Source: Clostridia bacterium
Lineage (GTDB): Bacteria; Bacillota; Clostridia; Oscillospirales; Acutalibacteraceae
Assembly (NCBI GenBank): GCA_017625835.1
Contig: JAGAKF010000064.1
Coordinates: 1 to 64,000 of the forward strand
DNA length: 64,000 nucleotides
Reading direction: 5' to 3'
Under the pieces are notes generated by a model. It ran no database searches. It had not been told where the DNA came from and was given only the letters and a program-made list of their open reading frames with translations. Shown here piece after piece: positions 1 to 8,913 of the stretch (the first letter of the stretch is position 1; each line of letters starts with the position of its first letter). Made by a program: the position numbers and the translations under genes.

Positions 1-15
1 AAACAGCCTGATTTT

Positions 16-492
16 TTACTTGTAATATAATATTAATGTCAGTGTTTTACCGTCATTTGTTTTTATTTGTTCACTAAAAGAAATATTCTGATATTGTTTT
101 TTAAAATTTTCAGCATTCTCTATTTCGATTAAGTTATAATATACTTTTTTGCCAAAAATTTGACAAAAATACTCACCGATATCCCCATCAATTCCTTCTA
201 ATTCTAAGTCACTTAATACGACTACATCTGATAAAGAAAAATACTGACCGTCTTTGATTCTGAACGGAGTAATAATGTACTCTTCTGTTGTTGTCTTACA
301 TAACGCTACTGCGACATCATCCTTATAAACCAAAGCAATTTCTTCTTTTGCTTCATACTCATCGTTTTCATTGTTATAAGCTTCAATTGTTGTATTATAA
401 TATTTAGTCGAAAACGAAAATCCAAAAATATTTACAGAAACTCCTAACAAGACAATGATTATTATGGTAGCTGCAATAACTATCTTCTTCAT
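16..492 (-). CDS. small membrane-anchored or secreted hypothetical protein
   Basis: 158 aa, not recognised. Residues 1-24 are a Lys-Lys start followed by a long Ile/Val/Leu run, which looks like an uncleaved signal anchor or signal peptide. The rest is acidic, Tyr- and Asn-rich, with no motif I can name and one Cys pair (residues 65 and 110) that could be a coincidence. A good ribosome site (GAGGTG, 7 nt before ATG) supports the start. It lies 18 nt downstream of the YitT gene and is probably the last gene of that minus-strand run. Likely exposed outside the membrane; no function is proposed. Confidence 0.75.
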   Translation of the reverse strand: MKKIVIAATIIIIVLLGVSVNIFGFSFSTKYYNTTIEAYNNENDEYEAKEEIALVYKDDVAVALCKTTTEEYIITPFRIKDGQYFSLSDVVVLSDLELEGIDGDIGEYFCQIFGKKVYYNLIEIENAENFKKQYQNISFSEQIKTNDGKTLTLILYYK

Positions 493-510
493 AAATACAC
501 CTCACAAAAA

Positions 511-1425
511 TCAATCTCCAGCCGCAGGTGGCGTAAAGCCTTTTCCGAGAATTTCGTTGGCCTCTGTAAGAACAACAAACGAATCAGGATCAAGTTCTTT
601 TACCTTTTTTCGTATTTTGGGTATCTCGTGGCTTCTTGCGGCACAGATTACAAGTTCATTCGTATCGCCTGTGTATCCGCCCTTGCCTTCGATTATTGTA
701 GCTCCCCTTTTGCAGGTCACGGTTATCATCTTTGCAATCTCATCACCTTTTTTAGTGAAGATATAAAGCATTTTGCCGCTTCCAGTACCGTAGAGAATAT
801 GGTCCATAACTTCGGAACTTGCGAAAATAAGTATCGCCGCATACATTGCGCTGTCAACACTTTTAAAAACAATCGCAGCAGTTATAACAACAGCGGCATC
901 GCAGACAAGTATCATCGTGCCCATTGTCATATGAGGCCAGATTTTTTTGAGCAGTCTGCCGAGGACATCCGTACCACCGGAAGTAGCACCGCGAACGATA
1001 ATCAGTGCGATTCCTGCACCGCACATCGCTCCGCAAAAAAGAGAAGCAAGGAGCTTGTCTCCTGTGTAAGCCCCGACAATTCCTGCATCCATTACCGCTG
1101 CAACACCGTCAATACAAAGTGAAAGCACAACCGTTGTCCACAATGTTTTCAATGTAAATGCTTTTCCGATGAATATCCACGCAAGGACTATCAGAGGAAT
1201 ATTAAGTACAAGACCCGTAAGACCTACGGGGAATTGCGGTATAAGATAATTTATAATAATTGCAAGACCTGTTATACCGCTTTGGGCAATATTGTTCGGT
1301 ATTGCAAAAATATTAACTCCTGCGGCATAAAGCAGACAGCCCAGAACGTAATATACATTATCAACTGCAAACTCTTTTATACTGAAATTTTCAAAAACAG
1401 ATTTAATGCTTTCACCCTTTTTCAA
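511..1425 (-). CDS. YitT family membrane protein (DUF161 plus DUF2179)
   Basis: 304 aa from the preferred start. About five hydrophobic helices cover residues 20-200 (the YitT/DUF161 part, with a conserved GATSGGTDVLG stretch), followed by a soluble C-terminal DUF2179 domain with the typical ITVTCKRGATIIEG block. Family members are inner-membrane proteins of unknown transport function. I chose a TTG start at 1425 because a full GGAGG lies 7 nt upstream of it; the longer ORF from 1449 would overlap the end of mrnC and lacks a ribosome site. Downstream of mrnC in the obg run. Confidence 0.85.
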   Translation of the reverse strand: MKKGESIKSVFENFSIKEFAVDNVYYVLGCLLYAAGVNIFAIPNNIAQSGITGLAIIINYLIPQFPVGLTGLVLNIPLIVLAWIFIGKAFTLKTLWTTVVLSLCIDGVAAVMDAGIVGAYTGDKLLASLFCGAMCGAGIALIIVRGATSGGTDVLGRLLKKIWPHMTMGTMILVCDAAVVITAAIVFKSVDSAMYAAILIFASSEVMDHILYGTGSGKMLYIFTKKGDEIAKMITVTCKRGATIIEGKGGYTGDTNELVICAARSHEIPKIRKKVKELDPDSFVVLTEANEILGKGFTPPAAGD

Positions 1426-1438
1426 TGTAAAGCCTCCG

Positions 1439-1831
1439 TTAGTTTTCAATAATATGAAAAAGTTCTTTTATTCTGTCAATTTCATCCGAAAGATACAGAT
1501 AACCTATCAATGCTTCAAAACCCGTTGCCATATGATAATCGCTCTGCGTTGCATTTTTAGGCAGGTGCCCCGACTTTGCATTCCTTCCCCTTTTGTATAC
1601 CGCCACTTCCTTTTCGCTCAGATGCGGAAGCAGCTTTTCAATAAAGCCTGCCTGTGCAGAAGCCTTGACTTTCTGAACAGCAAGATTATGAAGGTCATTC
1701 GCCGGTCGGTTTGCTTCACAGATGAGGTTTTCCCTTACAAGCAAATCAAAAACAGTATCTCCGATAAACGCGAGCGTCAACGGACTTAATTCATTGGGTT
1801 TAATATCTTTCTCTTTAAACAATCTTTCCAT
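1439..1831 (-). CDS. mrnC: Mini-ribonuclease 3
   Basis: 130 aa, the usual size for MrnC, a single RNase III catalytic domain without a dsRNA-binding domain. It matures the ends of 23S rRNA in Firmicutes. The N-terminal block PLTLAFIGDTVFDLLVRE corresponds to the RNase III signature, with acidic metal-binding residues there and at EALIGYLYL near the C terminus. It begins 7 nt after the obg stop with no clear ribosome site of its own, so translation is probably coupled to obg. In many Clostridia mrnC instead follows cysS; here it follows obg. Confidence 0.88.
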   Translation of the reverse strand: MERLFKEKDIKPNELSPLTLAFIGDTVFDLLVRENLICEANRPANDLHNLAVQKVKASAQAGFIEKLLPHLSEKEVAVYKRGRNAKSGHLPKNATQSDYHMATGFEALIGYLYLSDEIDRIKELFHIIEN

Positions 1832-1838
1832 TTTTCAA

Positions 1839-3110
1839 TTACGGCACGAAGTCAAACTCAAGGTCATAAATAACAACCGTGTCGCCTTCCTGTATTCCTT
1901 TTTCTTCAAGTGCATCAATGATTCCGCTTGACTGCAGAACTCTCTGGAAATACTGCAAAGACTCATAATCATCAAGGTCTGTCCTCTGCAATATTTTGAG
2001 AAGCCATTCACCCTCAACAGAATAGACATCATCTTCGACAGTAATTTTAAACTTACCGTTGCTGTTCTGCTCAAAGAATTCGGCAGGAATTTCTTCCTTT
2101 TCAAATTTCTTGATCGGTGGCAACGTTGCAAGTTTTGCCGCAACGGCATTAATTACTTCCTGCGTTCCTTCAACTATCGGTGCACACATTGTAAAGTACT
2201 GATAGCCTCTTTCGGTAAAGTACTTTTCAAGCTTTTCGAGCTGTTCATCAGTCGCAAGGTCAATTTTGTTGCCTACGACAATCTGCGGCAAATCCTTCAT
2301 ATCGGGATTAAACTTGACAAGTTCAGCGTTGATGGTGTTGAAATCCTCGATCGGATCTCTGCCCTCGCTGCCCGCAGCGTCAATTATATGAACAAGCAAA
2401 CGGCAACGCTCAACGTGGCGAAGGAACTCGTGACCAAGGCCTATACCGTCACTCGCACCTTCAATAAGACCCGGAATATCTGCCATAACAAATGAGTTAC
2501 CCTCACCCATTGAAACAACGCCGAGAACGGGCGTCAATGTAGTAAAATGGTAGTCAGCGATAATCGGTTTTGCCTGGCTAACAACGGAAATAAGCGTTGA
2601 TTTACCGACATTCGGGAAGCCGAGCAGACCTACGTCTGCAAGAAGCTTAAGCTCAAGGCTTACTTCCCATTCTTCACCGGGCACACCCGGCTTTGAAAAA
2701 CGCGGTGTCTGACGCGTAGGAGTTGCAAAGTGGTGATTACCCCAGCCGCCTTTTCCGCCTTTAGCCGCAACAAACTCATCGTCGTCGGACATATCCGCCA
2801 TAACCTTACCGCTCTGAACTTCACGGATAATTGTACCTCTGGGCACTTCAATAACAAGGTCTTCACCCTTACGGCCGTTTCTGCGACCTGTCTGTCCAGG
2901 TTCACCGTTAGGCGCCTTGTATTTTCTCTTATATCGGAAATCGGCAAGCGTTGCAAGATTATCGTTTACCTTAAAAACAACGTTTCCGCCTCTGCCGCCG
3001 TCACCACCGTCGGGACCGCCTGCGGCAACATATTTTTCACGATGGAAAGCGACAGCACCGTTTCCGCCGTCGCCTGCCTTTATTTTAATTTTCGCTATGT
3101 CTACGAACAT
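1839..3110 (-). CDS. obgE: GTPase Obg
   Basis: 423 aa. Order of domains: glycine-rich Obg fold (1-157), GTPase domain with G1 GFPNVGKST, G3 DIPGLIEGA and G4 NKID (about 158-330), then a C-terminal OCT domain (about 350-423) typical of Firmicutes Obg. Obg is an essential ribosome-associated GTPase acting in 50S maturation and, in Bacillus, in stress and sporulation signalling. It lies 21 nt downstream of eda with no terminator between, so it may be read through from the hexuronate genes as well as from a promoter not identified here. Confidence 0.96.
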   Translation of the reverse strand: MFVDIAKIKIKAGDGGNGAVAFHREKYVAAGGPDGGDGGRGGNVVFKVNDNLATLADFRYKRKYKAPNGEPGQTGRRNGRKGEDLVIEVPRGTIIREVQSGKVMADMSDDDEFVAAKGGKGGWGNHHFATPTRQTPRFSKPGVPGEEWEVSLELKLLADVGLLGFPNVGKSTLISVVSQAKPIIADYHFTTLTPVLGVVSMGEGNSFVMADIPGLIEGASDGIGLGHEFLRHVERCRLLVHIIDAAGSEGRDPIEDFNTINAELVKFNPDMKDLPQIVVGNKIDLATDEQLEKLEKYFTERGYQYFTMCAPIVEGTQEVINAVAAKLATLPPIKKFEKEEIPAEFFEQNSNGKFKITVEDDVYSVEGEWLLKILQRTDLDDYESLQYFQRVLQSSGIIDALEEKGIQEGDTVVIYDLEFDFVP

Positions 3111-3131
3111 AGTATTTATACCTCGGAATAA

Positions 3132-3782
3132 TTATTTCAACTCAGCTCTTGCTGCTTTGATATTTGCAACAAACTGCTTTGCTGTTTCTGTGATTTTCTT
3201 ATAGTCGCCTGTATTTGCGCCTGCGGTAAGAGAAGAACCTGCGCCGACAGCTACTGCGCCTGCTTTGATCCATTCACCTACATTATTGACATCTACGCCA
3301 CCCGTAGGCATCATTTTTGCATAAGGAATCGGTCCGCGGATATCCTTGATAATTTTCGGTCCGAATAAATCGCCCGGGAAAACCTTAAGAATGTCAGCAC
3401 CGTTTTCCATAGCCATAACGCCCTCGCGTACAGTCATGATACCCGGCATCATTGCAACTCTGTAACGGTTACACATCTTGAGTGTTTCAAGATCAAGGTA
3501 AGGGCTTACGATATACTGTGCGCCGCTGAGCATTGCGATACGTGCCGTTGCGGCATCCATAACTGTGCCTGCACCGAGAATAATATCGTTTTCATCATAT
3601 TTCTTTGCAAGCTCTTCAATAACTCTGTCTGCATGAGGAACAGTGAATGTAAGCTCGATAGCAGCTACACCGCCTTCCATACAAGCATCAACAATTCTCT
3701 CAGCTTTATCTGTACTTTCAGCACGGACAACAGCAACAATACCGCAGTCCTGAATTCTGGTTAAAATTCTTTCTTTATCCAT
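3132..3782 (-). CDS. eda: 2-dehydro-3-deoxyphosphogluconate/4-hydroxy-2-oxoglutarate aldolase
   Basis: 216 aa class I aldolase of the KDPG/KHG family. It cleaves KDPG to pyruvate and glyceraldehyde-3-phosphate. The family's ELTFTVPHAD block, GAGTV segment and KVFPGD motif (the Lys here forms the Schiff base) are present. It is the last step of the hexuronate route encoded upstream: uxuA, the SDR reductase, kdgK, then this enzyme. AAGGAG is placed 8 nt before the ATG. The gap to kdgK is 12 nt. Confidence 0.95.
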   Translation of the reverse strand: MDKERILTRIQDCGIVAVVRAESTDKAERIVDACMEGGVAAIELTFTVPHADRVIEELAKKYDENDIILGAGTVMDAATARIAMLSGAQYIVSPYLDLETLKMCNRYRVAMMPGIMTVREGVMAMENGADILKVFPGDLFGPKIIKDIRGPIPYAKMMPTGGVDVNNVGEWIKAGAVAVGAGSSLTAGANTGDYKKITETAKQFVANIKAARAELK

Positions 3783-3794
3783 TTAAAACACTCC

Positions 3795-4892
3795 TTATCT
3801 CTGTACTCTTGCGCCTGCACCGCTGACGATTCTTTCAACTTCAGCCTTACTTGCCATTGAAGTATCGCCCGGTGTTGTCATAGCCAATGCGCCGTGCGCT
3901 ACGCCGTAATTAACAGCAGTCTGTGCATCACCTGTTGACATCAGACCGTAAACGAGACCTGATGCAAAGCTGTCACCGCCGCCAACGCGGTCATAAATTT
4001 CAAGACCCGGAAGATCGAGTCCTTTGTGTATCTTACCGTCAGCCCAACAGATTGCACTCCAGTCGTTCACTGTTGCAGTCTTAACTGTGCGGAGCGTCGT
4101 AGCAATAACCTTGAAATTAGGATAAACCTTAACTGCATTTTCGATCATTTTGAAATATCCGTCAAGGTTAAGCTCCTTAAGATTTTCGTCGTTACCCTCA
4201 ACTTCAAGACCGAGGCAAGCAGTAAAATCTTCCTCATTACCGATCATAACGTCGATGTATTTTGCAATTTCTTTATTAACCTTCTGTGCTTTTTCTTTAC
4301 CGCCGATATCCTTCCAGAGAGAAGGACGGTAGTTAAGGTCATAAGAAACGATAGTTCCGTACTTTTTAGCAGCTTTTACAGCCTCAATTACAACCTCAGC
4401 AGTTGTATCTGAAAGAGCAGCAAAAATACCGCCTGTATGAAGCCATCTTACGCCGAGAGTACCGAAAATGTAATCCCAGTCGATGTCTCCTGCCTTAAGC
4501 TGAGAAGCGGCTGTGTTTCCTCTGTCAGAAACTCCGACAGCACCTCTTATGCCATATCCTCTTTCGGTGAAGTTCAGTCCGTTCCGTACAGTTCTGCCGA
4601 TACCATCATATTTTACCCATTTAATCAGTGAAGTATCAACTCCGCCCTGAAGAATAAAATCCTCAACAAGACGACCAACTTCGTTATCGGCAAATGCAGT
4701 AACAACCGCTGTCCTGAGTCCGAAACATCTGCGAAGGCCTCTTGCAACATTGTACTCGCCGCCGCCTTCCCAGGCGCGGAAGCTGCGTGCCGTTTTTATT
4801 CTACCGTCACCCGGATCAAGTCTGAGCATAACTTCACCGAGAGCAATCATATCGAATGTACATTCATTCTGAGGTCTTAATTTCAAATCCAT
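3795..4892 (-). CDS. kdgK: 2-dehydro-3-deoxygluconokinase (PfkB family)
   Basis: 365 aa PfkB-type sugar kinase, a little longer than most KdgK. The N-terminal glycine motif GGGEYNVARGL and the C-terminal signature RVGGGDSFASGL with its catalytic Asp are visible. Context (aldolase downstream, mannonate enzymes upstream) makes 2-keto-3-deoxygluconate the likely substrate. The ATG at 4892 was chosen over a TTG at 4901 because AGGA lies 9 nt before it. The start is 5 nt past the stop of the upstream glycosyltransferase, so the two are translationally linked. Confidence 0.9.
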   Translation of the reverse strand: MDLKLRPQNECTFDMIALGEVMLRLDPGDGRIKTARSFRAWEGGGEYNVARGLRRCFGLRTAVVTAFADNEVGRLVEDFILQGGVDTSLIKWVKYDGIGRTVRNGLNFTERGYGIRGAVGVSDRGNTAASQLKAGDIDWDYIFGTLGVRWLHTGGIFAALSDTTAEVVIEAVKAAKKYGTIVSYDLNYRPSLWKDIGGKEKAQKVNKEIAKYIDVMIGNEEDFTACLGLEVEGNDENLKELNLDGYFKMIENAVKVYPNFKVIATTLRTVKTATVNDWSAICWADGKIHKGLDLPGLEIYDRVGGGDSFASGLVYGLMSTGDAQTAVNYGVAHGALAMTTPGDTSMASKAEVERIVSGAGARVQR

Positions 4893-4897
4893 ATCAA

Positions 4898-5914
4898 TCA
4901 ATCCTTTCTTCTGAATCTTTGAAACGGTCTTTTTATATAAAAATTCAACATTGTAGGATCCTTTACAAATCTTGCAAGTTCATACAGGTGACGTGACTTG
5001 AAAAAAGCTGTAAAAAGCTTTCGTATATTCGGATTAATATCTTCGTTATTTTTAAACTCATCAAGCCACTTTTCGCCTATCCGCTTGCTTTCTGCAAAGA
5101 CATACTTCTTCGCAGATGTACCCACGGCATTGGTCCTGTTGTAACAAATACTCTGAAACAAATACTGAAGACAATATGCTTTTAAAAACATATGCCCACT
5201 GTCTTTAAGATGTTCACACAAATCATCAAACGACAAGGTTATCGAAAATTTGCTTTCGGTAAACTCAGCGGTTACACATGAATTTTCACGGGTATAGTAG
5301 TAATAAAGAGTCGCATCAACAATAGCGGATTTCATCCCCTGAGAAAGAAGACGGATTATATAATTCGCATCTTCACCGTTTGTTATCCCTACAGGAAAAC
5401 TGGCTTTACGTGCAATTTCCGTCCTGAATAATTTGGCGCAGGAAGACTTTCCGATAACATTTCCGTTAACCTCTTTAAAAAGATCCTCATGTGAAGCTTC
5501 GATGCAATTATACTCCGCAATCTCAGCCATTTCTTCTTCAAGAGAGAAGGTATGCATCTGATGAGCTGATACCATATCGCATTCAGTTTTTTCAATGCTG
5601 TTCACAAGTATTTCAACGGACTGGTAATGCATATAATCATCACCGTCAACAAACATAAGATAATCGCCATCAGCAAGTTCCAGACCTTTATTTCTCGCCA
5701 CTGAAACACCTGCATTTTCCTGACAGATATATCTGATTCGTTTATCTTCATCCGCAAGCTTTGCAATAACATCGGCAGAACCGTCCTTGCTTCCGTCGTC
5801 AATACACAATATCTCAATGTTTTCATAAGTCTGGTTTAACAAGCTTCTGATACAGTTTTCGATATAATCTTCGAGATTATATATCGGGATTATTATGCTG
5901 ACCTTAGCAGACAT
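4898..5914 (-). CDS. glycosyltransferase family 2
   Basis: 338 aa. A GT-A fold starts at residue 4 with SIIIPIYNLEDYIENC, includes CIDDGSKDG (nucleotide binding) and the DGDD metal motif near residue 95; the last 100 residues are helical and hydrophobic. It probably adds a sugar from a nucleotide-sugar donor to a cell-surface polysaccharide or protein. Its place inside the hexuronate run, between the reductase and the KDG kinase, is unexpected, yet spacing is tight on both sides (30 nt and a few nt), so it is co-transcribed. Acceptor unknown. Confidence 0.88.
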   Translation of the reverse strand: MSAKVSIIIPIYNLEDYIENCIRSLLNQTYENIEILCIDDGSKDGSADVIAKLADEDKRIRYICQENAGVSVARNKGLELADGDYLMFVDGDDYMHYQSVEILVNSIEKTECDMVSAHQMHTFSLEEEMAEIAEYNCIEASHEDLFKEVNGNVIGKSSCAKLFRTEIARKASFPVGITNGEDANYIIRLLSQGMKSAIVDATLYYYYTRENSCVTAEFTESKFSITLSFDDLCEHLKDSGHMFLKAYCLQYLFQSICYNRTNAVGTSAKKYVFAESKRIGEKWLDEFKNNEDINPNIRKLFTAFFKSRHLYELARFVKDPTMLNFYIKRPFQRFRRKD

Positions 5915-5944
5915 TCTGCCACCTCGTTTCGGTAAAAGCTTTAA

Positions 5945-6796
5945 TTAAACACCCGAATATGCATTGAATCCGCCGTCAACGGCAATCGTTGTACCGGTTA
6001 CGAAGCCTGAATAATCCTTGTCGCAAAGGAAAAGCAATGCACCGGCAAGCTCTTCAGGCTCACCGAAACGTCCCATAGGAGTTGCCGCAAGAATTTTTCC
6101 TGTTCGTGCTGTCGGTGTGCCGTCTTCATTCCAGAGAAGCGTTTTATTCTGCTGAGTTGAGAAGAAACCGGGGGCAATCGCATTTACACGGATACCCATT
6201 TCGGCAAAGTGAACAGCCATAAACTGTGTAAAGTTTCCTACAGCAGCTTTAGCAGCAGAATATGCAGGAATCTTTGTAAGAGGACGGAAAGCATTCATTG
6301 AAGTTACCATAATGATACAGCTGTCCTCTTTCATTGCCATATCTCTGGCAAAAATCTGAGTCGGAATAAGCGTTCCGAGGAAGTTGAGATTAAATACAAA
6401 TGAAATTCCCTGGGGGTCAAGATCAAAGAAGGTTTTTACGTTTTCATCTTTTTCGATAAGGTCAATTTTCTCGAGAGTTTCTTTCGTTGTTGTTCCCTTT
6501 GGATTGTTACCGCCTGCACCGTTGAGAAGAATGTCGCAAATACCAAGCTTCTCGGCAATAATATCTCTTGCAGCCTTCATGCTCTCAGGTTCAAGGACAT
6601 TACAACCGACAGCTATAGCTGTTCCGCCATCAGCAACGATTTCATCAGCCACTGCCTGAGCTGCTGCTTCATTAAGATCGAGAACAGCAACTTTTACACC
6701 CTGCTGTGCAAGTGTCTTTGCAAATCCTGAGCAAAGAACACCGCCACCGCCGGTAATAACCGCTACTTTACCTTTAAGACTTTTATGCTCTGTCAT
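5945..6796 (-). CDS. SDR-family D-mannonate (fructuronate) oxidoreductase
   Basis: 283 aa short-chain dehydrogenase. The NAD(P) motif TGGGGVLCSGFAK lies near residue 16, an NGAGG block near 92, the catalytic Tyr-Lys pair in YSAAKAA near residue 180, and the C terminus carries VDGGFNAYSGV. SDR enzymes next to uxuA in Firmicutes reduce D-fructuronate to D-mannonate, taking the place of the unrelated proteobacterial UxuB. Here it sits 16 nt after uxuA. Substrate is inferred from context; a gluconate-type reductase is the alternative. Confidence 0.85.
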   Translation of the reverse strand: MTEHKSLKGKVAVITGGGGVLCSGFAKTLAQQGVKVAVLDLNEAAAQAVADEIVADGGTAIAVGCNVLEPESMKAARDIIAEKLGICDILLNGAGGNNPKGTTTKETLEKIDLIEKDENVKTFFDLDPQGISFVFNLNFLGTLIPTQIFARDMAMKEDSCIIMVTSMNAFRPLTKIPAYSAAKAAVGNFTQFMAVHFAEMGIRVNAIAPGFFSTQQNKTLLWNEDGTPTARTGKILAATPMGRFGEPEELAGALLFLCDKDYSGFVTGTTIAVDGGFNAYSGV

Positions 6797-6812
6797 ATCT
6801 TAAACCTCCGTA

Positions 6813-7874
6813 TTATTTCGATTTTTTTACTGCTTCCCAGAGACCGTTGAGATAAGCAGCTCCGAGCGCTCTGTCATAAAGACCGTAACCCGGTCTCGCA
6901 ACTTCGCCCCAGATCATTCTGCCATGGTCAGGTCTGATATATCCTTCAAAGCCTGCATCCTGCAATGCTTTTACGATCTCGTACATATCAAGTGAACCGT
7001 CATCAGAAAGATGTGACGTTTCATTAAACCAACTTTCGCGGATTTTAACGTTTCTGAGGTGAGCAAAATAAATTCTGTCACCTACTTCACGGATCATTGC
7101 AGGCAGGTCATTTTTATCACTTGCGCCGAGAGATCCTGTACAGAACGTAAGTCCGTTATACGGTGAGTCCACGAGTTTGAGGAATTTTCTTATATCTTCA
7201 ATGTTTTTGATGATACGCGGAAGGCCAAAAATATCCCACGGCGGATCGTCCGGGTGTATAGCCATTCTGACGTCGCATTCCTCGCACACGGGAATAATCT
7301 CTTCCAGGAAGTGCTTGAGATTTTTCCACATATCATCAGCAGTAATATTTTTATATTTTTCAAAAAGTTCCTTGATCTCACCCATTCTTTCGGTTTCCCA
7401 TCCGGGCATTGCATAGCCGTTGGAATTGTCGTCGATTTCGCGGAACATATCTTCAGGACTCTTGCCTTCAACCTGAACTCCGTTATAGCTAAGGCAGGTA
7501 GCTCCGTTACCCATATCCATTGCAAGATCTGTTCTTGTCCAGTCAAATACGGGCATAAAATTATAGCAGATAACCTTTACCCCTGCCTTTGCAAGGTTGC
7601 GGATACTCGTCTTATAATTCTCGATATACATATCTGCTGTCGGTGCACCGAGTTTAATATCCTCATGCACATTAACACTTTCAATGCACTCCATCGTAAG
7701 ACCTGCATCCTCGATTTCTTTTTTCATATCCATAATCATATCGAGAGGCCATGGCTCACCTGCAGGCAAAGCGTGAAGCGCAGGAACAACACCGACAACT
7801 CCGGGCACTTGTCTTATCTGTTCGAGAGAAACGGTATCCTTCTCTTTGCCGAACCATCTCATTGTCATCTGCAT
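6813..7874 (-). CDS. uxuA: mannonate dehydratase
   Basis: 353 aa TIM-barrel enzyme of the UxuA family, full length. It dehydrates D-mannonate to 2-keto-3-deoxygluconate with a divalent metal. Recognisable blocks are the N-terminal MTMRWFG, the internal IHPDDPPWDIFGLPRI near residue 210, and the C-terminal RPDHGRMIWGE. AAGGAAGG precedes the ATG at good distance and the gene follows the Gfo/Idh/MocA dehydrogenase by 4 nt. Central enzyme of the glucuronate branch. Confidence 0.95.
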   Translation of the reverse strand: MQMTMRWFGKEKDTVSLEQIRQVPGVVGVVPALHALPAGEPWPLDMIMDMKKEIEDAGLTMECIESVNVHEDIKLGAPTADMYIENYKTSIRNLAKAGVKVICYNFMPVFDWTRTDLAMDMGNGATCLSYNGVQVEGKSPEDMFREIDDNSNGYAMPGWETERMGEIKELFEKYKNITADDMWKNLKHFLEEIIPVCEECDVRMAIHPDDPPWDIFGLPRIIKNIEDIRKFLKLVDSPYNGLTFCTGSLGASDKNDLPAMIREVGDRIYFAHLRNVKIRESWFNETSHLSDDGSLDMYEIVKALQDAGFEGYIRPDHGRMIWGEVARPGYGLYDRALGAAYLNGLWEAVKKSK

Positions 7875-7878
7875 AAGA

Positions 7879-8892
7879 TCAATCCTTCCTTAAATATACT
7901 TTATCTCCCTTTGCGGAAGATTCAAAAATCGCTAAGAATTCTTCCACAGCTTTGCCGCCTTCGATTGCATCGATCGGGAACTTCTTATCATTTTTGATGC
8001 AGTCATAGAAATCGCTGATAAGAGAGCTGTGTCCTTTTCCCCAATAGTTTTTACCTGCAAAACCTGTATTATCTGCAAGGTGAAGCTGTTCTATATTTCC
8101 GTCGTCAATTACATATGCATTGTCGCCTTCAAGACGAAGAACAGCTTTTTCACAAACGACATCAATAATAACCGGCAGATTTTGGGAAAATGCAGTTGTC
8201 GCATTATATAATCCCAATGTATCGTCGTCATATTCAAAAATCGCGTGGACCGTATCCTCTACTTCAATTATGTCCTTAAGATGGTCCGTAAAAACATGAC
8301 CTGTTACACATTTTGTCTTCTTGCCTGCAACATAACGCATAAGATCCTGCGTATGGATAGCCTGATTAACTGCAACTCCGCCACCCTCTTTTTCAAGAGT
8401 GCCGTGCCAATCGTCGCTATAATAATCAGCATCGCGGAACCAGTGAACAGTCGACCTCACGGCTTCAACCTTACCGTATTTTTCCTTTTCAACAAGTTCC
8501 TTTACTATAATTGCCGACTCGTTGTATCTGTTCTGAAAACATACGCCGAACTTTGCATCGCTTAAAAGCTGTGCCATTCTCAGCTGCGACAAACCGTCCG
8601 CAGAAATAGCACACGGTTTTTCACAAAGAACATGGATACCCTGAGTCAGAGCCTTGACAGCCATAGGCACGTGGAGATAGTGCGGAGTGCAGATATGTAC
8701 GCTGTCCGGCTTGTCTTCACAAAGCATAGTTTCATAATCATAATAAGCCTTACAGCCGTATTTTTGAGCAGCGGCATCTGCCTTTTCAGGAACAATATCA
8801 ACAACGGATGAAATTGTAACCGAGTCCATCTCACTCAAAGATTTAAGATGTAACGCTGAAACGCCTCCGCAACCAACAACCGAAACTCTCAT
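7879..8892 (-). CDS. Gfo/Idh/MocA family oxidoreductase
   Basis: 337 aa. The N-terminal Rossmann domain begins VSVVGCGGVSALHLK, and the EKP motif (LCEKPCAIS) carries the conserved active-site Lys near residue 94. The C-terminal alpha/beta domain has GGGVAVNQAIHTQDL with the catalytic His. Family members oxidise or reduce sugars, inositols or sugar amines with NAD(P). Position directly upstream of uxuA suggests a sugar-acid or glycoside-derived substrate, but the sequence does not show which. Confidence 0.9.
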   Translation of the reverse strand: MRVSVVGCGGVSALHLKSLSEMDSVTISSVVDIVPEKADAAAQKYGCKAYYDYETMLCEDKPDSVHICTPHYLHVPMAVKALTQGIHVLCEKPCAISADGLSQLRMAQLLSDAKFGVCFQNRYNESAIIVKELVEKEKYGKVEAVRSTVHWFRDADYYSDDWHGTLEKEGGGVAVNQAIHTQDLMRYVAGKKTKCVTGHVFTDHLKDIIEVEDTVHAIFEYDDDTLGLYNATTAFSQNLPVIIDVVCEKAVLRLEGDNAYVIDDGNIEQLHLADNTGFAGKNYWGKGHSSLISDFYDCIKNDKKFPIDAIEGGKAVEEFLAIFESSAKGDKVYLRKD

Positions 8893-8913
8893 AATAACCC
8901 TCCGGTTCAGTAA

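Noticed and set aside
1425..1449. Upstream start of the YitT gene at 1449
   Set aside because: It overlaps mrnC and lacks a ribosome site, while a GGAGG is perfectly placed for the TTG at 1425.
455..1789. Several plus-strand ORFs of 70-160 codons opposite YitT and mrnC
   Set aside because: Antisense shadows of well-supported genes, lacking ribosome sites and protein-like composition.
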